NCBI RefSeq assembly: GCF_030286555.1
Contig: NZ_JASVWF010000002.1
Coordinates: 434,001-498,000, forward strand
Direction of reading: 5' to 3'
Length of the DNA stretch: 64,000 nucleotides
DNA from: Actinomycetospora termitidis
GTDB lineage: Bacteria > Actinomycetota > Actinomycetes > Mycobacteriales > Pseudonocardiaceae
Part shown: positions 41,007 through 49,001 of the stretch, in pieces
Numbering within the stretch: the first letter of the stretch is position 1
Layout: every line of letters starts with the position of its first letter
Program-made: the position numbers and the translations under genes
Notes under the pieces: model-generated
What the model saw: the letters and a program-made list of their open reading frames with translations, nothing else
What the model was told of the DNA's origin: nothing
Database searches by the model: none

Positions 41007-41758
41007 AGCTCACACTGCGCGTGTGGCGTCAGAAGAACGCTGACGCCAAGGGCAAGATGGTCAAGTACCCGATGGACGACGTCGACGAGGACATGTCGTT
41101 CCTCGAGATGCTCGACGTGCTCAACGAGAAGCTGCAGCTCGCCGGTGAGGACCCGGTGTCGTTCGACCACGACTGTCGCGAGGGCATCTGCGGCTCGTGC
41201 GCCATGGTCATCAACGGCACCCCGCACGGCCCGCAGAAGAACACCACGACCTGCCAGCTGCACATGCGGCACTTCCGCGACGGCGACACGATCGACATCG
41301 AGCCGTGGCGGGCGCGGGCGTTCCCGGTGATCAAGGACCTGGTGACCGACCGGTCGGCCTTCGACCAGATCATCCAGGCCGGCGGCTACGTCAGCGTCAA
41401 CACCGGCTCGGCGCCCGAGGCGCACGCGACGCCGGTGGACAAGGTCTCGGCCGACGACGCGTTCGACGCCGCGACCTGCATCGGCTGCGGCGCCTGCGTC
41501 GCGGCGTGCCCGAACGGCAGCTCGATGCTGTTCACGGCCGCGAAGATCACGCACCTCGGCCTGCTGCCGCAGGGTCAGCCGGAGCGCCAGACCCGCGCGA
41601 TCAGCATGTTGTCCAAGCAGGACGAGCTCGACTTCGGTGGCTGCACCAACGTCGGGGCCTGCGCGGAGGTCTGCCCCAAGGGCATCCCGCTGGCGTCGAT
41701 CTCGCAGCTGAACCACGACGTCCTCGGCGCCACCCTCGCGGGGGCACGCGCGGACTAG
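41003..41758 (+). CDS. sdhB: Succinate dehydrogenase iron-sulfur subunit
   Basis: A 251-residue ferredoxin-like subunit. The [2Fe-2S] cluster is held by C58, C63, C66 and C84. The [4Fe-4S] and [3Fe-4S] clusters use C159, C162, C165, C169, C214, C220 and C224. The third cluster group reads [12 protein letters not shown]. It starts at GTG 41003 inside the sdhA stop. A strong hairpin follows. Confidence 0.95.
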   Translation: MKLTLRVWRQKNADAKGKMVKYPMDDVDEDMSFLEMLDVLNEKLQLAGEDPVSFDHDCREGICGSCAMVINGTPHGPQKNTTTCQLHMRHFRDGDTIDIEPWRARAFPVIKDLVTDRSAFDQIIQAGGYVSVNTGSAPEAHATPVDKVSADDAFDAATCIGCGACVAACPNGSSMLFTAAKITHLGLLPQGQPERQTRAISMLSKQDELDFGGCTNVGACAEVCPKGIPLASISQLNHDVLGATLAGARAD

Positions 41759-41773
41759 GGTTCCGCCCGATGT

Positions 41774-41824
41774 GAACGAACGGCACTCTCGCGCACGTAG
41801 AAGCTGCGAGGGTGCCGTTCGTTC
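41774..41824. terminator. Bidirectional terminator hairpin
   Basis: Arms of 19 bases (41774-41792 and 41806-41824) pair fully apart from one T-G wobble around a 13-base loop, between the convergent sdhB and DUF4097 genes. Confidence 0.8.
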
Positions 41825-41838
41825 GTTCGGGGGCGGGG

Positions 41839-42771
41839 TCAGGCGCGGACGACCCGGGTGTCCCCGGCCGCGGCACGGCCGCGGATCCGGACCGTTCCCG
41901 ACGACGGGTCCTCGGTCGACCGGGTCGCGTTGACCGGCAGATCCGACGACGCGGAGCCCGCCGCCGACCGGAGGTCGACCGACGCGTCGACGCCCGCGTG
42001 CACCCCGACCTGGATGGTCCCGGCGCCCGTGGAGAGGTCGAGGTCGCCGGCGGAGGCGTCGCGCACCGTCACGTTGCCGCTGCCGCAGCGCACCGCGAGG
42101 TCGGCGGCGACCCGGCCGGCGGTGACCGACCCGCTGCCCGTCACGACCTCGACACCGGCGTGCACCTCGTCGAGGAACACGTCACCCGCGCCGCCCTTGA
42201 CCCGCAACGCGCCGTCGACGCGGCCGACGGTGACGTCGCCGGCGCCGCAGCGGACCCGGGAGCGCTCGGAGGTGCGGTCGAGCGAGACAGCGCCGGTGGT
42301 GGAGACCTCGACGGTGCCCGGGCGGCCCGCGACGTCCACCGGGGCCGCGCCCGCGCGCACCGTGCCCGCCGAACCCTCCGGGGCGTGCACGACCACGGCC
42401 AGCGGCACGGTGCGCAGGGCGACCTCCCGCGGCGAGCGGACCCGCAGCGCGCCGGCCTCCCACGCGATCTCGGTCTCGGCCACCGCGCGGGCGGCCCGCT
42501 CCTCGGGGGACTCGTCGCGACGCACGCCCAGACCGGCGAGGGCGCTCAGGTCGACGCCGAACCGCTTCTCCAGACCGCCGGCGGCGTCGACGAGGCCGGC
42601 CAGGCCCTGGACCCAGCCGGGCGCGCCCTCGACGTCGGAGGCGACCTCGACGGTGACGGCGTCGGTCGCGTCGAGGCGCAGGTCGACCCGGCCGGCGTCG
42701 ATCTCGATCGTCAGGTCCGCGGCACCGGTGGCGGGAAACCGCTCGGTGCGGGACGTCTCCGGCGCGATCAT
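41839..42771 (-). CDS. DUF4097 beta-strand repeat protein
   Basis: A 310-residue protein whose C-terminal 170 residues repeat a short pattern (GAGDVTVGRVDG, GAGDVFLDEVHAG, GSGSVTAGRVAA, GSGNVTVRDASAG), predicting a right-handed beta solenoid of the DUF4097/DUF2807 adhesin type. No signal peptide or membrane helix is seen, so it is probably cytoplasmic. ATG 42771 overlaps the stop of the ribbon-helix-helix gene upstream (ATGA), so the two are coupled. Confidence 0.8.
   Translation of the reverse strand: MIAPETSRTERFPATGAADLTIEIDAGRVDLRLDATDAVTVEVASDVEGAPGWVQGLAGLVDAAGGLEKRFGVDLSALAGLGVRRDESPEERAARAVAETEIAWEAGALRVRSPREVALRTVPLAVVVHAPEGSAGTVRAGAAPVDVAGRPGTVEVSTTGAVSLDRTSERSRVRCGAGDVTVGRVDGALRVKGGAGDVFLDEVHAGVEVVTGSGSVTAGRVAADLAVRCGSGNVTVRDASAGDLDLSTGAGTIQVGVHAGVDASVDLRSAAGSASSDLPVNATRSTEDPSSGTVRIRGRAAAGDTRVVRA
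41895..41909 (+). repeat. Dispersed 15-mer, copy 4 (A variant)
   Basis: TTCCCGACGACGGGT inside the DUF4097 coding region, one base different from the main form. Confidence 0.55.
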
Positions 42772-43427
42772 CCCCGCACCCACCCGGAGACGCCGGAGCC
42801 GCCCTCGTCGTCGGGACCCCGGTCGGAGGAGTCGGAGGAGTCCTTCGGAGTCTCGGATGGGCCCTCGGGACCGTGCTCCGGGCCCCACGAGCCCTCCCAG
42901 CGACGGTGGCTCCGACGCAGGTTGTCGTGCAGAGCACCCTGGACCGCCTGGGAGATCCAGGAGTTCAGCGACATCCCCTGCGAGGCCGCGGCCTGCTCGG
43001 CCTGGCCCTTGATCTGGTCGACCAGGCGCAGGGTCATCCGGGAGATGTCACCCATGTCCGCGCCGGGGCGTCCGGGCGGGGCGAAGCCGGGCTGCTCCCC
43101 GGGCCGGCGGAAGGGGCCGCCGGGGCCGGCGAACGGGCTGGACGAGGGACCGGCGAAGAAGCCGGCCTGCTCGTCGGCGGCGGGGGCAGCGCGATCGACG
43201 ACCACCTCCACCTCCCGCCCGCGCAGGCGCAGGGAGACCGAGTGGTCGTCGAGCTTCTCGGAGATCTCGGCGGTGAGGTCGGACAGGGCGTTCTGCAGCG
43301 CGAGACGGACGGCGGGCTCGAGGGCCCCGGCCAGCGCGGTGCCGGCCCGGGCGGTCTGCTCGTCGCCCACCGACGACGCGGCGGCGAGGTCGTCCCGCAG
43401 CGCGGTGACGTAGGGCGTGAGGTCCAT
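42768..43427 (-). CDS. Ribbon-helix-helix (HicB/Arc-like) protein
   Basis: A 219-residue protein. Residues 135-175 (RMTLRLVDQIKGQAEQAAASQG then LNSWISQAVQGAL) form a typical Arc/HicB ribbon-helix-helix DNA-binding domain. The N-terminal 100 residues are a separate alpha/beta region, linked by a Pro/Gly-rich stretch, and the C-terminal tail is Ser/Asp-rich. ATG 43427 starts the folded region. Two direct 9-base repeats lie 13 bases upstream and may be its own operator. Confidence 0.75.
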   Translation of the reverse strand: MDLTPYVTALRDDLAAASSVGDEQTARAGTALAGALEPAVRLALQNALSDLTAEISEKLDDHSVSLRLRGREVEVVVDRAAPAADEQAGFFAGPSSSPFAGPGGPFRRPGEQPGFAPPGRPGADMGDISRMTLRLVDQIKGQAEQAAASQGMSLNSWISQAVQGALHDNLRRSHRRWEGSWGPEHGPEGPSETPKDSSDSSDRGPDDEGGSGVSGWVRG

Positions 43428-43439
43428 GGGCACCACAGT

Positions 43440-43459
43440 GACACCATGAAGACACCATG
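43440..43459. promoter_or_regulatory. Direct repeats upstream of RHH gene
   Basis: GACACCATG occurs twice (43440-43448 and 43451-43459), one DNA turn (11 bases) apart, immediately upstream of the ribbon-helix-helix gene. This spacing suits side-by-side RHH dimers, so autoregulation is likely. Confidence 0.5.
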
Positions 43460-43525
43460 GCAAGGAGTTCTGCTGTCGGAGAACGACACCACGCGGTGTC
43501 TGCCGTGACTGTCGGGGGCGGCGGT

Positions 43526-43531
43526 TACCGT
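43526..43531 (+). promoter_or_regulatory. -10 box for leaderless thyX
   Basis: TACCGT ends six bases before the thyX GTG at 43538, so transcription would start at the start codon. Confidence 0.5.
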
Positions 43532-43537
43532 GGCCGC

Positions 43538-44290
43538 GTGGCGCAGACGGTGACCCCGCGGGTGCAGTTGATCGCGAAGACGGAGTTCCTCCCGCCGGCG
43601 GACGTGCCGTGGGAGACCGACGCGGACGGTGGGCAGGCGCTCGCGGAGTTCGCGGGCCGGGCGTGCTACCAGTCGTGGAGCAAGCCCAACCCGGCGACGG
43701 CGTCGAACGCGGGCTACCTGCGGCACATCCTCGAGGTCGGACACCTGTCGGTGCTCGAACACGGCACGGTGAGCTTCTACCTCACCGGGATGTCCCGGAG
43801 CCTGACCCACGAGCTGATCCGGCACCGCCACTTCTCGTACTCGCAGCTCTCCCAGCGCTACGTGCCGGAGTCCGACGCAGCGATGGTCGAGCCGACCGTC
43901 ATCGCGGACGACCCGGAGCTGCATGCCCTGTTCGAGGAGGCGTCCGCGGCGGCGCTGGCCTCCTACGAGAAGCTGCTCGCGGGCCTGGAGGAGCGGTTCG
44001 CCGATGAGTCGAACCGCACCCTGCGCCGCAAGCAGGCCCGGCAGGCGGCGCGGGCGGTGCTCCCGAACGCGACCGAGACCCGCATCGTCGTCACCGGGAA
44101 CTACCGCGCCTGGCGGCACTTCGTCGCGATGCGCGCCTCAGAGCACGCCGACGTCGAGATCCGGGACCTCGCGATCCTCTGCCTCGAGGCGCTGCAGGCC
44201 GAGGTGCCCAACGTGTTCGCCGACTTCGTGATCTCGGAGCTGCCGAACGGCTCGCGGGTCGCCTCCAGCCCGTTCGTCGCCGAAGGGTGA
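43538..44290 (+). CDS. thyX: Flavin-dependent thymidylate synthase
   Basis: A 250-residue ThyX, the same length as in M. tuberculosis. It methylates dUMP using methylenetetrahydrofolate and FAD. The family motif [14 protein letters not shown] starts at R95, and [20 protein letters not shown] and GNYRAWRHF are conserved. GTG 43538 is chosen by homology and the adjacent -10 box. In mycobacteria thyX is followed by dapA; here a TIGR03085 gene follows. Confidence 0.96.
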   Translation: MAQTVTPRVQLIAKTEFLPPADVPWETDADGGQALAEFAGRACYQSWSKPNPATASNAGYLRHILEVGHLSVLEHGTVSFYLTGMSRSLTHELIRHRHFSYSQLSQRYVPESDAAMVEPTVIADDPELHALFEEASAAALASYEKLLAGLEERFADESNRTLRRKQARQAARAVLPNATETRIVVTGNYRAWRHFVAMRASEHADVEIRDLAILCLEALQAEVPNVFADFVISELPNGSRVASSPFVAEG

Positions 44291-44319
44291 TCGGGCGGTC
44301 CACCGGGTAGGACACGCCC

Positions 44320-44952
44320 ATGAGTGGAGCCTCCGTCGCCGCCGCCGAGCGCAACGCCCTCGCTGACTCACTGCTGCGCGAGGGGCCCGACGCGCCGACC
44401 CTGTGCGGGGACTGGACCACGCGGGACCTGCTCGCCCACCTGGTGATCCGCGAGCGCCGGCCGGACGCCGCGCCCGGCATCCTGGTCAAGCCGCTGTCGT
44501 TCTGGACCGAGCGGGTGCAGTCGCGCCAGGCCGCGCACGACTACGGCGAGAACATCGCGCTGGTCCGCAGCGGCCCGCCGCTGTGGAGCCCGATCGCGCT
44601 GCCGTTCCTCGTCGGGGTCGACGTGCAGGAGTACTTCATCCACCACGAGGACGTCCGGCGGGCGCAGGAGAGCTGGTCTCCGCGGCCCGCCGACGAGGCC
44701 CGCGACGCGATCCTGTGGTCGCAGCTCGGCATGCTCGGCAAGCTGGCTTTCCGCTCCAGCCCGCAGGGCGTGACGTTGCGCCGCCCGGACGGGGCCGAGC
44801 ACGCCGTGAAGGCGGGCCCGCGCACCGTCACGATCACCGGTGAGCCGGGCGAGCTGGTGCTCTACGCCAGCGGACGCGAGCAGGCCGTCGTCTCCTTCGA
44901 CGGCGAGCCGGCCGACGTGGCCGCGGTCAAGGCGACCGACCGGGGCCTGTGA
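44320..44952 (+). CDS. TIGR03085 family metal-binding protein
   Basis: A 210-residue actinobacterial protein of the TIGR03085 type, related to the DinB/maleylpyruvate isomerase-like four-helix fold. The DLLAHLVIRERRPDAAPGI segment and the later EYFIHHEDVRRAQ give three histidines in the DinB arrangement. The biological role is unknown; many relatives are mycothiol-dependent. It overlaps the next gene by four bases. Confidence 0.8.
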   Translation: MSGASVAAAERNALADSLLREGPDAPTLCGDWTTRDLLAHLVIRERRPDAAPGILVKPLSFWTERVQSRQAAHDYGENIALVRSGPPLWSPIALPFLVGVDVQEYFIHHEDVRRAQESWSPRPADEARDAILWSQLGMLGKLAFRSSPQGVTLRRPDGAEHAVKAGPRTVTITGEPGELVLYASGREQAVVSFDGEPADVAAVKATDRGL

Positions 44953-45368
44953 TGGTCGAGTGGGTCCAGGCGACACCGCTGGCGCCGGCCACCGACGCGG
45001 AGGTCCGCGAGCACGAGGACGCGCTGCGCGTCGACCTGCCGCGCGACTTCCTGGCGGTCGCCCAACACCGGCAGGGAGCGTCGCCGGTGCCCGCCCGGGT
45101 GACGCTCCCGAACGGTTTCGGCACGGCGGTCGGCTCGCTCCTGCACTTCGCCGACGGCTTCCACAACATCGTCACCCGCCGGTTCCCGCTCGAGGGCGTC
45201 CTGGAGAAGGGCGTGATCCCCTTCGCCGAGGACATCGGCGGCGACGTCTACTGCTTCTCCTACCGCGAGGACTACGACCACCCGCCGGTCGTGTTCTGGA
45301 GTGTCGACGACGGCGCGGTGCGGCTCGCGCCGGACTTCACCGCCTTCGTGGCGATGCTGCACGACTGA
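44949..45368 (+). CDS. SMI1/KNR4 family protein
   Basis: A 139-residue SUKH-type protein. The pattern EVREHEDALRVDLPRDFLAVAQHRQG is the SMI1/KNR4 N-terminal signature, followed by PFAEDIGGDVYCFSYR. Such proteins often act as immunity proteins for polymorphic toxins, but no toxin gene is nearby. The start is GTG 44949 (overlapping the upstream stop) or ATG 44952. Confidence 0.8.
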   Translation: MMVEWVQATPLAPATDAEVREHEDALRVDLPRDFLAVAQHRQGASPVPARVTLPNGFGTAVGSLLHFADGFHNIVTRRFPLEGVLEKGVIPFAEDIGGDVYCFSYREDYDHPPVVFWSVDDGAVRLAPDFTAFVAMLHD

Positions 45369-45673
45369 CACGCGCCCGGACGTGAGCACGCGCTCACGAC
45401 CCGACGGTCGTCGGCGCGGTACGGTGACGCTCGGCATGAGTGCGAGCGTGGACCCCGGCCCGAGGCGGCCGACGAGGCGCGACCCCGCAGCGTGCCACCC
45501 GAGACTTCCCGCGGCTGCCGAGCAGCCGCACCCGCGGGCGGCTGCCCGCGTACCCGGCGTCCCGAAGACGTCCGCCGGGAGCCGCCCCCTGACCAGGAGG
45601 AACCCATCTCCCACCGAATGACTCAGCCCGATGGTCGAGCTCCGCTCCGCTGCGTCCCTTCCGGGGCTGCCCG
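45369..45673 (+). promoter_or_regulatory. Structured leader before RNase J
   Basis: A 305-base gap with no gene I can support. It holds a GTGAGC-N4-GCTCAC palindrome (45382-45397) and a TACGGT -10 candidate (45420-45425), implying a long leader of about 240 bases. Two hairpins follow: CGGCTG/CAGCCG (45512-45528) and CGGGC/GCCCG (45535-45548). Confidence 0.4.
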
Positions 45674-47473
45674 GTGAGCCGATCGACCGCCCAGCGCCGT
45701 AAGAACGGCGGCGGCCAGCAACAGCAACAGCAGCAGGCCCCGAAGCCCGACCACCAGCACGACTGCGGCGCCACCGGGACCCCGACCCAGTCCGTGCCCG
45801 CGCCCGACGCGCTCCCGAAGCCCCTCGCGGAGGGTGCCCTCCGCGTCGTCGCGCTCGGCGGCGTCGGCGAGGTCGGCCGCAACATGACCGTGCTCGAGTA
45901 CGGCGGGCGACTGCTGATCGTCGACTGCGGCGTGCTCTTCCCCTCGGAGGACTCGCCCGGCGTCGACCTGATCCTGCCCGACTTCCGGGCCATCGAGGAC
46001 CGCCTCGACGACGTCGACGCCCTCGTGCTCACCCACGGCCACGAGGACCACATCGGCGCCGTGCCGTTCCTGCTGCGGCAGAAGCCGGACCTGCTGATCG
46101 TCGGGTCGCGCTTCACGCTCGCCCTGGTCGAGGCCAAGTGCAAGGAGCACCGCCTCACCCCGCGCCTGCTCGAGGTCCGCGAGGGCGAGCGCAGCCACTA
46201 CGGCACGTTCGACTGCGAGTTCTTCGCGGTGAACCACTCGATCCCCGACGCCCTGGCGGTCGCGGTGCGCACGCCCGGCGGCACCGTGCTGCACACCGGG
46301 GACATCAAGCTCGACCAACTGCCCCTCGACGGGCGCCTCACCGACCTCGCCGGTTTCTCCCGGCTCGGCGACGAGGGCGTCGACCTGCTGCTGGTCGACT
46401 CGACGAACGCCGAGGTCCCCGGCTTCGTCACCCCGGAGCGCGACATCGCCCCGGTCATCGACGACGTGTTCCGCAAGGCCCCGTCGCGTCTCATCGTGGC
46501 CTGCTTCGCCAGCCACGTGCACCGCGTCCAGCAGGTGCTCAGCGCGGCGCAGGCCCACAAGCGCAAGGTGTGCTTCACCGGGCGCTCCATGGTCCGCAAC
46601 ATGGGCATCGCCGCCGACCTCGGGCTGCTCGACATCCCCGAGGGCCTGCTCGTCGACCTCGACGACGCCCTGGCGATGCCCGAGCGCGACGTCGTCCTGG
46701 TCTCGACCGGGTCGCAGGGCGAGCCGCTCTCCGCCCTCGGCCGCATGGCGCGCGGGGACCACCGCCAGATCACGATCACGCCGGGCGACACGGTCGTCCT
46801 GCTCTCGTCGCTGATCCCGGGCAACGAGACCGCAGTGTTCGCCGTCATCAACGGGCTGACCCGTCTCGGCGCCGAGGTGGTCCACTCCGGCGTCGCCAAG
46901 GTCCACGTCTCCGGGCACGCGAGTGCCGGTGAGCTGCTGTTCCTGTACAACGCCCTGCGCCCGCGCAACGTCATGCCGGTGCACGGCGAGTGGCGCCACC
47001 TGCGGGCCAACGCGGCGATCGCCCGCCGCACCGGCGTCCCCGCCGAGCGCGTGGTGATCGCCGAGGACGGCGTCGTGGTCGACCTGGTCGAGAAGAAGGC
47101 CGCGATCGCGGGCCGCGTCGAGGTCGGGCACGTCTACGTCGACGGCAACCAGGTCGGCGACGTCGGCGAGACGACGCTGTCGGACCGCCTGGTGCTCGGT
47201 GAGGGCGGGTTCATCGCGATCACCGTGGCCGTCGAGGCGGCGACCGGACGGGCCGTCGCCCCGCCGCGCATCAGCGGCCGCGGGTTCTCCGACGACCCGA
47301 AGGCACTCGAGGACGTCGTCTCGCTCGTCGAGATGGAGCTCTCCCGCACCGAGGCCGAGGGGATCACCGACACCCACCGGATCGCCCAGTCGGTGCGCCG
47401 GGTGGTCGGCAAGTGGGTCGGTGAGACCTACCGCCGCCGGCCCATGATCGTCCCGACGGTCCTGCCCGTGTGA
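45674..47473 (+). CDS. rnj: Ribonuclease J
   Basis: A 599-residue beta-CASP RNase with endo- and 5'-3' exonuclease activity. The metallo-beta-lactamase motif HGHEDH is at 121-126, with later VNHSIPDA and HTGDIKLD. The N terminus is extended by about 45 residues rich in Gln, as in other actinobacterial homologues. GTG 45674 is the annotated start; AAGAACGG follows directly. In M. tuberculosis rnj also follows thyX and dapA. Confidence 0.94.
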   Translation: MSRSTAQRRKNGGGQQQQQQQAPKPDHQHDCGATGTPTQSVPAPDALPKPLAEGALRVVALGGVGEVGRNMTVLEYGGRLLIVDCGVLFPSEDSPGVDLILPDFRAIEDRLDDVDALVLTHGHEDHIGAVPFLLRQKPDLLIVGSRFTLALVEAKCKEHRLTPRLLEVREGERSHYGTFDCEFFAVNHSIPDALAVAVRTPGGTVLHTGDIKLDQLPLDGRLTDLAGFSRLGDEGVDLLLVDSTNAEVPGFVTPERDIAPVIDDVFRKAPSRLIVACFASHVHRVQQVLSAAQAHKRKVCFTGRSMVRNMGIAADLGLLDIPEGLLVDLDDALAMPERDVVLVSTGSQGEPLSALGRMARGDHRQITITPGDTVVLLSSLIPGNETAVFAVINGLTRLGAEVVHSGVAKVHVSGHASAGELLFLYNALRPRNVMPVHGEWRHLRANAAIARRTGVPAERVVIAEDGVVVDLVEKKAAIAGRVEVGHVYVDGNQVGDVGETTLSDRLVLGEGGFIAITVAVEAATGRAVAPPRISGRGFSDDPKALEDVVSLVEMELSRTEAEGITDTHRIAQSVRRVVGKWVGETYRRRPMIVPTVLPV

Positions 47474-47481
47474 GCCGAGCT

Positions 47482-47527
47482 CAGGTGAGTACTTGATGTC
47501 GCTATAACGACATCAAGTACTCACCTG
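47482..47527. terminator. Perfect 20-base hairpin, AT-rich
   Basis: Arms 47482-47501 and 47508-47527 pair perfectly over 20 bases around a CTATAA loop. It is strikingly AT-rich for this genome. It lies between the convergent rnj and Nudix genes, and the right arm contains the last five codons and stop of the Nudix gene. Confidence 0.8.
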
Positions 47528-47890
47528 GCGCAGCCACATCCGGACGAACGACGGCAGGTCCGGCAGCACCAGGTCGACCTGCTCCGGGCGGTACCAGGCG
47601 ACGTGCAGGCTCACCGCGACGTCGCCCGGGGCCGGCTCGACGACGGGACGCGCGGCCACGTAGGTGGTCGCGATCCCGTCGACGACGTCGCGCCCGAGCA
47701 CCTTCCTCGCCCGGATCCGCACCCGGGTCTCCTCCGCACAGCCGCGCTCGGCCGTCGCGCCGACCGACTCGCGCGGCTCGGGACGCCCGCCGGGCAGCAC
47801 GGCGGGCGGCGTCTCGCCGGGCCGGTGCAGCAGCAGCACGCCCGGCGCGGCCGTGACGACCGCGAGCACGAGGTGGCTGTCGCGGCTCAT
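47513..47890 (-). CDS. Nudix hydrolase, slightly degenerate box
   Basis: A 125-residue Nudix-fold protein. The box begins GRPEPRESVGATAE and reads RGCAEE where REUXEE is usual, so one catalytic-region Glu is replaced by Gly while the two terminal Glu residues stay. It may hydrolyse a nucleoside diphosphate derivative with reduced activity. The gene terminus lies inside the 20-base hairpin. It is downstream of the TetR gene by nine bases, probably in the same transcript. Confidence 0.75.
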   Translation of the reverse strand: MSRDSHLVLAVVTAAPGVLLLHRPGETPPAVLPGGRPEPRESVGATAERGCAEETRVRIRARKVLGRDVVDGIATTYVAARPVVEPAPGDVAVSLHVAWYRPEQVDLVLPDLPSFVRMWLRQVST

Positions 47891-47899
47891 GGGGCCTTC

Positions 47900-48463
47900 C
47901 TACCGCGCGGCGGCCGCGTGCAGCAGGTCCACCACGCGTTCCCGACGGCGGGTCTCGCCCGCCGCGGGCACGCGGCCGGCCCGGCGCAGGGTCGCCAGGC
48001 CGTGCAGGGCCGCCCACCCGACCTCCGCGAGCTCGTCGTCGCCCCCGAGCGTCGACCGGACCGCCCCGAACCCCGCCCGCAGCGCGGCCGGGGTGTCGTC
48101 GGCCGCGAAGGGGATCGCGGCGAGGTCGAACATCGCGGCGTAGACGGCCGGACGCTCCGCGGCGAAGTCCAGGTAGGCGTCGGTCAGGGCCGCCACCGCC
48201 GCCCGCCCCCGCCGCCCGTCGACGGCCGCCTCCAGGGCCTCCGCCAGCTCCCCGAACCCGGCGAGCGCGACCGCGGCGACGATCTCGTCCTTCCCGCCGG
48301 GGAAGTGGCCGTAGAGCACCGGCTGGCTGTACTCGATCCGGTCGGCCAGCCGCCGGGTCGTCACCGCCTCCCAGCCCTGCTCCTCGGCCAGGTCGCGGGC
48401 CGACGCGACGATCCGCGCGTGTCGGTCCGCCCGCTCGCGGGCCTTGCGCTCCTGGATCGCCAC
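47900..48463 (-). CDS. TetR family regulator
   Basis: A 187-residue TetR repressor. The helix-turn-helix (residues about 15-60) reads IVASARDLAEEQGWEAVTT then RLADRIEYSQPVLYGHF. A TetR C-terminal ligand domain follows. It is divergent from the DUF1772 gene, and both promoters carry the same CTAGCAGTGCTAG palindrome over the -10 boxes. It should repress itself and the membrane protein. Confidence 0.9.
   Translation of the reverse strand: MAIQERKARERADRHARIVASARDLAEEQGWEAVTTRRLADRIEYSQPVLYGHFPGGKDEIVAAVALAGFGELAEALEAAVDGRRGRAAVAALTDAYLDFAAERPAVYAAMFDLAAIPFAADDTPAALRAGFGAVRSTLGGDDELAEVGWAALHGLATLRRAGRVPAAGETRRRERVVDLLHAAAAR
47939..47953 (+). repeat. Dispersed 15-mer, copy 5
   Basis: Exact TTCCCGACGGCGGGT inside the TetR coding region near its C terminus. 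Confidence 0.6.
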
Positions 48464-48472
48464 GCTCCGACC

Positions 48473-48485
48473 CTAGCAGTGCTAG
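48473..48485. promoter_or_regulatory. TetR operator, proximal to tetR
   Basis: CTAGCAGTGCTAG, a perfect 6-1-6 palindrome. It overlaps the minus-strand -10 box TAGGGT (48470-48475) of the TetR gene. Confidence 0.8.
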
Positions 48486-48522
48486 AACTTCGAGCATGAG
48501 CCGTGTAGCGTCGGCCGTGTTC

Positions 48523-48535
48523 CTAGCAGTGCTAG
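48523..48535. promoter_or_regulatory. TetR operator, proximal to DUF1772 gene
   Basis: A second identical CTAGCAGTGCTAG, 50 bases from the first. It overlaps the plus-strand -10 box TAGATT (48533-48538), which precedes a GGAGG ribosome binding site and ATG 48551. Confidence 0.8.
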
Positions 48536-48550
48536 ATTCCGGAGGTCCCG

Positions 48551-49000
48551 ATGGACGTGCTCGCGGTCGCGACGGTCGTGGTGATCGGTCTGCTGGTGGG
48601 GGTGGAGTTCGCGGTGGCGGTCTTCGTCAACCCGATCTTCGACCGCCTCCCGGGTACGGCGGGTCTCACGGCCCGCACCGATGGGGCGCGCGTGCTCGGG
48701 CGCCTCATGCCGTTCTGGTACGTCGGTGCGCTCGCTCTCGCCGTGGTGTGGGGGGTCCTGGTGTGGGGGAGCGGGGCCGTCGCGGCCATCGGGGTCGGCG
48801 CCGCGCTGCTCGTCGTCACGGTGGTCATGTCGGTGGTGTTCCTCGTGCCGATCAACGACCGGGTGCGCACCTGGAGCGAGGGAGACGCCCCGGCCGACTG
48901 GCGGGACCAGGTCTCGCGCTGGGACCGGCTGCACCACGGCCGGACGGCCCTGCTGGTCGCGGCCTTCGCCGCGGTGGCGACCGGTCTGCTGCTGTCGTGA
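48551..49000 (+). CDS. DUF1772 membrane protein
   Basis: A 149-residue protein with four hydrophobic segments, of the DUF1772/anthrone-oxygenase-like family. The NPIFDRLPG, PFWYVGAL and VPINDRVRTW motifs typical of the family are present. The gene is controlled by the divergent TetR. Function in this family ranges from unknown to polyketide oxidation; no polyketide cluster is seen here. Confidence 0.8.
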   Translation: MDVLAVATVVVIGLLVGVEFAVAVFVNPIFDRLPGTAGLTARTDGARVLGRLMPFWYVGALALAVVWGVLVWGSGAVAAIGVGAALLVVTVVMSVVFLVPINDRVRTWSEGDAPADWRDQVSRWDRLHHGRTALLVAAFAAVATGLLLS

Positions 49001-49001
49001 G

